Shown here one piece after another: positions 54,715-64,000 of a DNA stretch of 64,000 nt. The first letter of the stretch is position 1. The number at the start of each line of letters is the position of its first letter. Where the stretch lies: NCBI GenBank assembly GCA_963662175.1, contig OY759218.1:22286480-22350479 (forward strand), given 5' to 3'. Below the pieces are notes generated by a model, which ran no database searches, was not told where the DNA came from, and saw only the letters and a list, made by a program, of their open reading frames with translations. The stretch comes from Aradus depressus. Lineage: Eukaryota; Arthropoda; Insecta; Hemiptera; Aradidae. The translations under genes and the position numbers were made by a program.

Positions 54715-55010
54715 AGCCTCGGGACTATCGTCATGATCGCCTCAGACAGTGGCCTTCCTCTAGACATTACAAGAAACTCAAGAACGTAATCCAGATTTCC
54801 CGAACACACTTTGTGGCAATGTTAATCTGATGAAGACTCGTAAGGGAGTCATGAAAAATGCCAATATTGAAAATCACAAAGAACTCTACCCTGTCGTTGA
54901 ACCCAAAATTTCGGATTCTGGAAGTATGGACTGCTTTCTTGCGTTTCCTATAATGGCTGGAGGAAGACCACTGCTTGAGGCAGTCATGACGATGGTGCCA
55001 GAGGCTTGGC
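54715..55010. repeat. Inverted duplication of a coding-like segment
   Basis: About 80 bases at 54720-54800 ('actatcgtcatgatcgcctc', 'cagtggccttcctc', 'agaaactcaagaacg') reappear inverted at 54925-55010 ('gaggcagtcatgacgatggt', 'gaggaagaccactg'). Identity is roughly three quarters. Both copies give similar short peptides: 'HDRLRQWPSSRHYKK' on + and 'HDCLKQWSSSSHYRKRKK' on -. The source is unknown. Confidence 0.7.
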
Positions 55011-55083
55011 AAATACTATGATGCATGTATATCCAAAATTATAGCGAATTTAAAATATGAAGAAACAACAGAGCGTTACATTT

Positions 55084-55322
55084 AGGACAGGCAACCTAGC
55101 TCAGGTAAAATACCTCGCAACCTCAAGATATCGAGTTCGAAATTTCACAAAAATTTGCTTGTTAAAGACCCCTTCCTAATCTAGGTAATTAAAACTGGGC
55201 AGGCAAAATTTAGAGCTCTCACTGTAGAGTCGGGCTCATGTCCATCAGAGCGACGAAAGAGCGCTCTGATAGTAGGCGATATGACCTCGTAGTTAAAGCC
55301 CGGGAACGAGTCACAATAACTA
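55084..55322 (+). repeat. tRNA-derived SINE, copy 3
   Basis: The head 'aacctagctcaggtaaaata' and 'tcgagttcgaaattt' has degenerate A and B boxes. The body 'actgtagagtcgggctcatg' and 'gtaggcgatatgacctcgta' is well kept. Confidence 0.8.
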
Positions 55323-55324
55323 GT

Positions 55325-56085
55325 ATATTAGGTCACTTCAGTAACATTTTTCCGTTACCAGGATATTTTATGTTCTGATATACACTTTAGCCCTGTTGGA
55401 AATGATTCACAACATAAAACTGTCTGGTCCACCAATCTGTTTACCTAGACCATCTTTATATATTTTTTCTTCTACCAAAGCATGCATGGATATAGGGTCT
55501 TGAAGTATCGCCGAAGGCATGATTCAAACCTTATTTTCAAGACTATATTCCCAACCTCTTTGTAAAATATATATTCCCTTAAAATCGTGTTACAACATTT
55601 ACATAATCTATTCAAAACTGTTCTCCTGTTAAATACGATAAATAAAATGCGCTTCAGAGAACACTGGATCAACAAAACCAAGATTTTTTAAAAAACAAAT
55701 TCTATCAAAAAATTAGTCTTCGCATAAAATTATCTTAGGTGACCTATTTAACCAAAGTAATTTATAGAAACAAAAGACGTCGGTGTTACATAGATATTTA
55801 TTATTGTATATATTTTATTTTGAGCTCTGTGATAGTACATGTTGAATTTTTTTTATGACAAAAAAAAATCCTGTGGCTGTTTGTTGATATTATTACAGAG
55901 AAATGTATTTTATTTTTATTGTAGATATTTATTTTAGTTATTGCTTATATTATTTTCTAATGAATGTTTTTTGTATGTATATAGTGTGAGTCATGTGTTT
56001 TGTACCTTATCCAAAGCCCTCCATATCTCATATAACAGTCCCTAGTAGTATTTAACTATCATAACTCTCCCGTCTATTTCCTCTC
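55325..56085. other. AT-rich spacer
   Basis: No recognised element. The minus frame of 69 codons at 55472-55681 is unsupported. Confidence 0.5.
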
Positions 56086-56089
56086 TCAC

Positions 56090-56420
56090 CTTGTCAAAGC
56101 TGACCTATGAGCCCAGGTATACAAAGCCTCGGACAGCCTGGAAGGAGTTTGTCCCGATCTTCATGGTAGGTAGGTTCTTCTTTACTCCTCGACCTGCCGT
56201 CATGTACTTTGCTTGTCTTCGTTCACCTGCAGTCCAATTTCCTTGACTTGCCGAAGGTCGCCTCTAAGTCCCGCTTGTTTTTCGCGATAATGTTTTTATA
56301 GTCCTTATTGATCAGAATTTGCACAGATATATTGAATATGTGCCCTTCTGTCTGCACTCGTGACTTCCTCACCGCTGTTTCCAGTGCAATGTCGAACGGA
56401 AGGCACGCCAATGCATCTCA
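56090..56420 (-). pseudogene. Non-LTR reverse transcriptase palm fragment, active site lost
   Basis: The minus frame reads 'LPFDIALETAVRKSRVQTEG', 'HIFNISVQILINKDYKN' and 'IIAKNKRDLEATF'. In relatives the middle segment is 'QILAYADDIDII', so the YADD catalytic box is replaced here. After a frameshift, 'VNEDK' and later 'FQAVRGFVYLGS' continue the family order toward 56090. It is a decayed insect-type LINE polymerase, and its orientation is opposite to the Jockey fragment next to it. Confidence 0.8.
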
Positions 56421-56439
56421 TTTCCTTACTCAATTCCTT

Positions 56440-57100
56440 TAGTTCCTCTGAGCTAAGCCAACAAACATCAAGCGGATCCAATCCAAAGTCCTTAGAACCA
56501 TTGTGGATGCTCCCTTTTCTGATTCTAACCTCACACTCCACAACGACCTCAAGGTTCCTTTTGTCCAAAAGACCGTTTTTCCAACCTCTCCTTCCACGGT
56601 AATTCTCTTATCATCACAACCCCATCAGCACAAGCCACCGAGACGGCTGAGGCGGCGTTGGTCTCGCGATCTACTTCAATATATATTTTTTCACGCCATA
56701 TTTCAAAGGAGTACTGGTGATGAGCAATTTCTCCCCTCATGCCTCTCAGTCCTCTCGACGCCCAGCATCCTGGTCTTCCGCCACTGCTGGACCGTGGGCA
56801 GAGTGGTGGGAGGGACATTGCTGGTCTTCCGTGGCCTCCAACCCTCTCCACTTGTTGGAGATTGGTATATGGCAGTGTGCGGAAGTCCTACTAGTACTGC
56901 CCTCGACGGGCTTCTTGTAATTTTTTATTTTACTTTATTTTATTATTTTACCACTATTATTATTTACATTGCAGATATTTTTTATAATTTTTTTTTTAAT
57001 TTGCTTTATTTACTTTTTATGTATTATATTATATATATTTATCAGGAATTCTGTATACATAAATATGTATATATATATTTCTTTTTTTAAATTTGTTGTT
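56440..57100 (+). pseudogene. Jockey-like LINE ORF2 C-terminus and 3' UTR
   Basis: From about 56451 the + frame reads 'KPTNIKRIQSKVLRTIVDAP', 'NLTLHNDLKVPFVQKTV' and, after a deletion, 'KPPRRLRRRWSRDLLQ'. It is homologous to 3.9-4.2 kb but lacks the middle segment there ('LIQLRFKKFHYKL'). The 3' UTR is shared with 48.6-48.9 kb. The long open frame from 56503 runs through the UTR and is fortuitous past 56690. Confidence 0.82.
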
Positions 57101-57408
57101 TGTATATTATGATCTCGATCATGGTGAGTTTGACCATCCTTATTAGTTTTGCCGGGAAGCCAATTTCTTTCTTAAAAAATTAAATTTTATATAAATATAT
57201 TCTGTCCTGTGGTATATTATATTATATTAAGCGGCAATTTATCAGAAATTCTGTTCGAACCACTTTAAGTGAGGCGTTTGACGGAATAAAGCTTATATGG
57301 GATTATTGGAGGTACTTTTGAAAAAAAAAATTCCCTTTTAAAAATTCTCTTTGTTGGTTAAATATCACTTTAATCAATAATGGAAGACTTTACTATTTTA
57401 TAGAGGGT

Positions 57409-57638
57409 GGTCCATTTGAGATATCCCAGGTAACTCAACAAAGCTGAAAGCTATGGTCCATTTGAGGTGTCCCAGGTAACTCAACAAAGCTGAAAGCTAT
57501 GGTCCATTTGAGGTGTCCCAGGTAACTCAACAAATCTGAAAGCTATGGTTCATTTGAGGTGTCCCAGATAACTCAACAAATCTGAAAGCTATGGTCCATT
57601 TGAGGTGTCCCAGGTAACTCAACAAAGCTGAAAGCTAT
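57409..57638. repeat. 46-bp minisatellite, five units
   Basis: Five units of 46 bp: 'ggtccatttgaggtgtccca', then 'ggtaactcaacaaagctgaa' and 'agctat'. Only a few substitutions (first unit 'gagatatccc', third and fourth 'aaatctgaa'). Confidence 0.92.
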
Positions 57639-57689
57639 GGCCTCAAGGGTTTTTTCTCCATATAGTTAAAAATCGTTGATAAAATACAA

Positions 57690-58600
57690 ATGTCAATTAC
57701 TTCCCCAGCTAACGGAGTATAGGGGAATTTATGTAATTGATCAGAAATTCAATTTTGAGTTTCCACGAGAATGTCATGTTTTCCGATCCCCTAATTCCAA
57801 AAATTGAAAAAATGTCCTGTCTGTCAGCGTGTATCTCTGTACACACGATAACTCTCGATAGAATGAATATATGAACATATAATTTTGCATGCATATTTAG
57901 ACAAATAGGCCAAAGAGAAGGGGAGCATTAGGAGAAGGCGCAATAAAAAAAAAACTTTTGTAACTGCCGGTGTGATGGATATATCCTCTCAAAATTTTAT
58001 ATGTAAATCGAGAACCTCATCAGGACGAGACCTATCAATTTTCTGCCGAGTCGGTCAAAGGGAAGAGGTTGATTAGAGTGGGTTTTATAAAGAGATGTGC
58101 CATTGAAATAAATGTATCAGAATGAAATTTAGTATGCTGATTCAGAAGTCTCTAAATAAGACACCTATTGATTTTCAACCAAGTCATTAACTTGGTTTCA
58201 GAGAGAGAGCAAAAACTTAGTTGTTGATTCGTTCTGGGGATGTACAATGCCGGTGATACACCGACGACTTAAAAAAGTAAGTATGCATTTACTATGGCCC
58301 CCATAAGAGGCAACTGGTTGGGGACATGTTAATCTACCTCATATGCATGAAATTTAAAATTTGTATCCAGAACCCAATAAGGACGACACCCATTGATTTT
58401 AAGCCCTATCGACCAAAGGGAAGGGGAAGATTAAGGGAGACTTAACACAAAAACTCTAATAACTGCCGTTATAATAAATGTATTGATACAAAATTTCATA
58501 TGTGAATTCAAAACTCCATAAGGAGGACAATTAATAATTTTCAATGGAATCGGCGAAACAGAAGGAGAAGGGATCAGAGGGCGGGCTCAATTAAAGAACC
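57690..58600 (-). repeat. DR copy leading into the satellite
   Basis: Starts with the terminal palindrome ('acttccccagc...agtataggggaa') and the 'tgtctgtcagcgtgtatctc' region. Three units follow, then the left-end motif near 58250 ('gccggtgatacaccgacg'). From about 58370 two further units ('aataactgccgttataataa' and 'aataactgcagatgtaata') grade into the array. Confidence 0.8.
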
Positions 58601-58604
58601 CAAT

Positions 58605-61600
58605 AACTGCAGATGTAATAAACATATCGACATGAAATTTCATATATGAAGTCAAAACAAAAACCCCATGAGGGCGGCACCTATTGATTTTAAGCCAAAT
58701 CGCTCAAAGGAGAGGTATCAATGGAGGGGACGCAACTCAACACCTAACAACTGTCGATGTAATGAACGTATCGACATGAAATTTCATATATGAAGTCAAA
58801 ACAAAAACCCCATGAGGGCGGCACCTATTGATTTTAAGCCAAATCGCTCAAAGGAAAGGAGGTATCAATGGAAGGGACGCAACTCAACACCTAACAACTG
58901 TAGATGTAATGAACGTATCGACGTGAAATTTCATATATGAAGTCAAAACAAAAACCCTATGAGGGCGGGACCTATTGATTTTAAGCCAAATCGCTCAAAG
59001 GAAAGGAGGTATCAATGGAGGGGACGCAACTCAACACCTAACAACTGTCGATGTAATGAACGTAACGACGTGAAATTTCATATATGAAGTCAAAACAAAA
59101 ACTCCATTAGGGCGGCACCTATTGATTTAAAGCCAAATCGCTCAAAGGATAGGTATCAATGGAGGGGACGCAACTCAACACCTAACAACTGTCGATGTAA
59201 TGAACGTATCGATATGAAATTTCATATATGAAGTCAAAACAAAAACCCCATGAGGGCGGCACCTATTGATTTTAAGCCAAATCGCTCAAAGGAGAGGTAT
59301 CAATGGAGGGGACGCAACTCAACACCTAACAACTGTCGATGTAATGAGCGTATCGACATGAAATTTCATATATGAAGTCAAAACAAAAACCCCATGAGGG
59401 CGGCACCTATTGATTTTAAGCCAAATCGCTCAAAGGAAAGGAGGTATCAATGGAGGGGACGCAACTCAACACCTAAAAACTGTCGATGTAATGAACGTAT
59501 CGACATGAAATTGCATATATGAAGTCAAAACAAAAACCCCATGAGGGCGGGACCTATTGATTTTAAGTCAAATCGCTCAAAGGAAAGGAGGTATCAATGG
59601 AGGGGACGCAACTCAACACCTAACAACTGTCGATGTAATGAACGTATCGACATGAAATTTCATATTTGAAGTCAAAACAAAAACCCCATTACGGCGGCAC
59701 CTATTGATTTTAAGCCAAATCGCTCAAAGGAGAGGTATCAATGGAGGGGACGCAACTCAACACCTAACAACTGTCGATGTAATGAACGTATCGACATGAA
59801 ATTTCATATATGAAGTCAAAACAAAAACCCCATGAGGGCAGCACCTATTGATTTTAAGCCAAATCGCTCAAAGGAAAGGAGGTATCAATGGAGGGGACGC
59901 AACTCAACACCTAACAACTGTAGATGTAATGAACGTATCGACGTGAAATTTCATATATGAAGTCAAAACAAAAACCCCATGAGGGCGGGACCTATTGATT
60001 TTAAGCCAAATCGCTCAAAGGAAAGGAGGTATCAATGGAGGGGACGCAACTCAACACCTAACAACTGTCGATGTAATGAACGTATCGACATGAAATTTCA
60101 TATATGAAGTCAAAACAAAAACCCCATGAGGGCGGCACCTATTGATTTTAAGCCAAATCGCTCAAAGGAGAGGTATCAATGGAGGGGACGCAACTCAACA
60201 CCTAACAACTGTCGATGTAATGAACGTATCGACATGAAATTTCATATATGAACTCAAAACAAAAACCCCATGAGGGCAGCACCTATTGATTTTAAGCCAA
60301 ATCGCTCAAAGGAAAGGAGGTATCAATGGAGGGGACGCAACTCAACACCTAACAACTGTCGATGTAATGAACGTATCGACATGAAATTTCATATATGAAG
60401 TCAAAACAAAAACCCCATGAGGGCGGCACCTATTGATTTTAAGCCAAATCGCTCAAAGGAAAGGAGGTATCAATGGAAGGGACGCAACTCAACACCTAAC
60501 AACTGTAGATGTAATGAACGTATCGACGTGAAATTTCATATATGAAGTCAAAACAAACACCCCATGAGGGCGGGACCTATTGATTTTAAGCCAAGTCGCT
60601 CAAAGGAAAGGAGGTATCAATGGAGGGGACGCAACTCAACACCTAACAACTGTCGATGTAATGAACGTATCGACGTGAAATTTCATATATGAAGTCAAAA
60701 CAAAAACTCCATTAGGGCGGCACCTATTGATTTTAAGCCAAATCGCTCAAAGGAGAGGTATCAATGGAGGGGACGCAACTCAACACCTAACAACAGTCGA
60801 TGTAATGAACGTATCGACATGAAATTTCATATATGAAGTCAAAACAAAAACCCCATGAGGGCGGCACCTATTGATTTTAAGCCAAATCGCTCAAAGGAGA
60901 GGTATCAATGGAGGGGACGCAACTCAACACCTAACAACTGTCGATGTAATGAACGTATCGACATGAAATTTCATATATGAAGTCAAAACAAAAACCCCAT
61001 GAGGGCGGCACCTATTGATTTTAAGCCAAATCGCTCAAAGGAGAGGTATCAATGGAGGGGACGCAACTCAACACCTAACAACTGTCGATGTAATGAACGT
61101 ATCGACATGAAATTTCATATTTGAAGTCAAAACAAAAACCCCATGAGGGCGGCACCCATTGATTTTAAGCCAAATCGCTCAAAGGAAAGGAGGTATCAAT
61201 GGAGGGGACGCAACTCAACACCTAACAACTGTCGATGTAATGAACGTATCGACATGAAATTTCATATATGAAGTCAAAACAAAAACCCCATGAGGGCGGC
61301 ACCTATTGATTTTAATCCAAATCGCTCAAAGGAGAGGTATCAATGGAGGGGACGACACTCAACACCTAACAACTGTCGATGTAATGAACGTATCGACATG
61401 AAATTTCATATATGAAGTCAAAACAAAAACCCCATGAGGGCGGCACCTATTGATTTTAAGCCAAATCGCTCAAAGGAGAGGTATCAATGGAGGGGACGCA
61501 GCTCAACACCTAACAACTGTCGATGTAATGAACGTATCGACATGAAATTTCATATATGAAGTCAAAACAAAAACCCCATGAGGGCGGCACCTATTGATTT

Positions 61601-64000
61601 TAAGCCAAATCGCTCAAAGGAAAGGAGGTATCAATGGAGGGGACGCAACTCAACACCTAACAACTGTCGATGTAATGAACGTATCGACATGAAATTTCAT
61701 ATATGAAGTCAAAACAAACCCCATGAGGGCAGCACCTATTGATTTTAAGCCAAATCGCTCAAAGGAAAGGAGGTATCAATGGAGGGGACGCAACTCAACA
61801 CCTAACAACTGTCGATGTAATGAACGTATCGACATGAAATTTCATATATGAAGTCAAAACAAAAACCCCATGAGGGCGGCACCTATTGATTTTAAGCCAA
61901 ATCGCTCAAAGGAGAGTTATCAATGGAGGGGACGCAACTCAACACCTAACAACTGTCGATGTAATGAACGTATCGACATGAAATTTCATATATGAAGTCA
62001 AAACAAAAACCCCATGAGGGCGGCACCTATTGATTTTAAGCCAAATCGCTCAAAGGAAAGGAGGTATCAATGGAAGGGACGCAACTCAACACCTAACAAC
62101 TGTAGATGTAATGAACGTATCGACGTGAAATTTCATATATGAAGTCAAAACAAACACCCCATGAGGGCGGGACCTATTGATTTTAAGCCAAATCGCTCAA
62201 AGGAGAGGTATCAATGGAGGGGACGCAACTCAACACTTAACAACTGTCGATGTAATGAACGTATCGACATGAAATTTCATATATGAAGTCAAAACAAAAA
62301 CCCCATGAGGGCGGCACCTATTGATTTTAAGCCAAATCGCTCAAAGGAAAGGAGGTATCAATGGAGGGGACGCAACTCAACACCTAACAACTGTCGATGT
62401 AATGAACGTATCGACATGAAATTTCATATATGAAGTCAAAACAAAAACCCCATGAGGGCGGCACCTATTGATTTTAAGCCAAATCGCTCAAAGGAAAGGA
62501 GGTATCAATGGAGGGGACGCAACTCAACACCTAACAATTGTCGATGTAATGAACGTATCGACGTGAAATTTCATATATGAAGTCAAAACAAAAATTCCAT
62601 TAGGGCGGCACCTACTGATTTTAAGCCTAATCGCTCAAAGGAGAGGTATCAATGGAGGGGACGCAACTCAACACCTAACAACTGTCGATGTAATGAACGT
62701 ATTGACATGAAATTTCATATATGAAGTCAAAACAAAAACCCCATGAGAGCGGCACCTATTGATTTTAAGCCAAATCGCTCAAAGGAGAGGTATCAATGGA
62801 GGGGACGCAACTCAACACCTAACAACTGTCGATGTAATGAACGTATCGACATGAAATTTCATATATGAAGTCAAAACAAAAACCCCATGAGGGCGGCACC
62901 TATTGATTTTAAGCCAAATCGCTCATAGGAAAGGAGGTATCAATGGAGGGGACGCAACTCAACACCTAACAACTGTCGATGTAATGAACGTATCGACATG
63001 AAATTTCATATATGAAGTCAAAACAAAAACCCCATGAGGGCGGCACCTATTGATTTTAAGCCAAATCGCTCAAAGGAAAGGAGGTATCAATGGAGGGGAC
63101 GCAACTCAACACCTAACAACTGTCGATGTAATGAACGTATCGACATGAAATTTCATATATGAAGTCAAAACAAAAACCCCATGAGGGCGGCACCTATTGA
63201 TTTTAAGCCAAATCGCTCAAAGGAGAGGTATCAATGGAGGGGACGCAACTCAACACCTAACAACTGTCGATGTAATGAACGTATCGACATGAAATTTCAT
63301 ATATGAAGTCAAAACAAAAACCCCATGAGGGCGGCACCTATTGATTTTAAGCCAAATCGCTCAAAGGAGAGGTATCAATGGAGGGGACGCAACTCAACAC
63401 CTAACAACTGTCGATGTAATGAACGTATCGACATGAAATTTCATATATGAAGTCAAAACAAAAACCCCATGAGGGCGGCACCTATTGATTTTAAGCCAAA
63501 TCGCTCAAAGGAAAGGAGGTATCAATGGAGGGGACGCAACTCAACACCTAACAATTGTCGATGTAATGAACGTATCGACGTGAAATTTCATATATGAAGT
63601 CAAAACAAAAACTCCATTAGGGCGGCACCTGTTGATTTTAAACCAAATCGCTCAAAGGAGAGGTATCAATGGAGGGGACGCAACTCAACACATAACAACT
63701 GTCGATGTAATGAACGTATTGACATGAAATTTTATATATGAAGTCAAAACAAAAACCCCATGAGAGCGGCACCTATTGATTTTAAGCCAAATCGCTCATA
63801 GGAAAGGAGGTATCAATGGAGGGGACGCAACTCAACACCTAATAACTGTCGATGTAATGAACGTATCGACATGAAATTTCATATATGAAGTCAAAACAAA
63901 AACCCCATGAGGGCGGCACCTATTGATTTTAAGCCAAATCGCTCAAAGGAAAGGAGGTATCAATGGAGGGGACGCAACTCAACACCTAACAACTGTCGAT
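58605..64000 (-). repeat. DR-derived satellite array, 144/147-bp units
   Basis: At least 37 tandem units run to the window edge, measured by the position of 'cgcaactcaa' (58731, 58878, 59025, 59169 and so on to 63973). Every step is 144 or 147 bp except one of 145 bp. The 3-bp difference is 'ggaaaggaggtat' (long) versus 'ggagaggtat' (short). Rare markers ('ggaagggacg' at 58870, 60475 and 62072; 'ctccattagggcgg'; 'gctcatagg') recur at spacings of 7 or 11 units, showing multi-unit duplications. No unit is coding and there are no spacers. Confidence 0.97.

Noticed and set aside
56690..57090. C-terminal half of the 195-codon frame starting at 56503
   Set aside because: Past the basic LINE tail it translates 3' UTR that is also present at 48.7-48.9 kb in a different frame context.
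58605..64000. CRISPR-like array
   Set aside because: Units are contiguous, 144 or 147 bp, with no unique spacers; it is a eukaryotic satellite.

Overview
This 64 kb window looks like repeat-dominated, AT-rich animal nuclear DNA. No bacterial-style gene organisation, rRNA gene or complete host gene is visible. The mix of transposon families suggests an arthropod-like genome: Tc1/mariner, pogo/Tigger-like, hAT and PIF/Harbinger DNA elements, Helitrons, Jockey-, R1- and I-type non-LTR retrotransposons, a BEL/Pao gag fragment, Penelope-like tails and a tRNA-derived SINE. R1, Jockey and BEL/Pao together are most typical of arthropods. The species cannot be named from the sequence alone. Almost every protein-like signal is a broken transposon fragment.

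The common thread is one dispersed repeat, called DR here. It is seen in about twenty copies on both strands, from about 100 to 58600. A DR copy has internal units of about 140 bp arranged in tandem (phrases near 'cgatgtaatgaatgtatcgac' and 'aaatttcatatatgaattc') and palindromic end motifs ('acttcccc...tata...ggggaagt' and 'gtcggtgaatcaccgg'). At 57.7-58.6 kb a reverse-strand DR copy passes through diverged units into a homogenised satellite array. That array fills the last 5.4 kb and runs off the window. It has at least 37 units in two lengths, 144 and 147 bp.

Layout. 0-13 kb: DR copies, a Tigger-like element with a nested 8-bp-TSD element, a 5'-truncated LINE with a 17-bp target duplication inside a DR copy, a MITE, LINE tails and a SINE. 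13-21 kb: a Tc1 transposase split by a MITE, a purine-rich 140-bp minisatellite, and a 99-bp minisatellite that reads as a 414-codon open frame. 21-33 kb: a GC-rich island, LINE and SINE copies, a hAT MITE carrying a nested Helitron, tandem duplications and foldbacks, two Harbinger-type elements and a dead Tc1 element. 33-41 kb: two 0.7 kb direct repeats flanking a hAT element and an I-type LINE, then a Tigger remnant and a second copy of that LINE. 41-50 kb: LINE ends, a Helitron inside a DR hairpin, an R1 remnant, and a LINE with a 12-bp target duplication inside a DR. 50-52 kb: the only stretch with exon-like features, namely a BEL/Pao gag-like open frame with splice-like borders on + and an unrelated 48-codon exon-like frame on -. 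52-64 kb: a hAT MITE, foldbacks, a SINE, LINE fragments, a 46-bp minisatellite, then the satellite.

The nesting gives relative ages. DR and hAT copies are older targets. The LINEs, Helitrons and MITEs inserted into them are younger.
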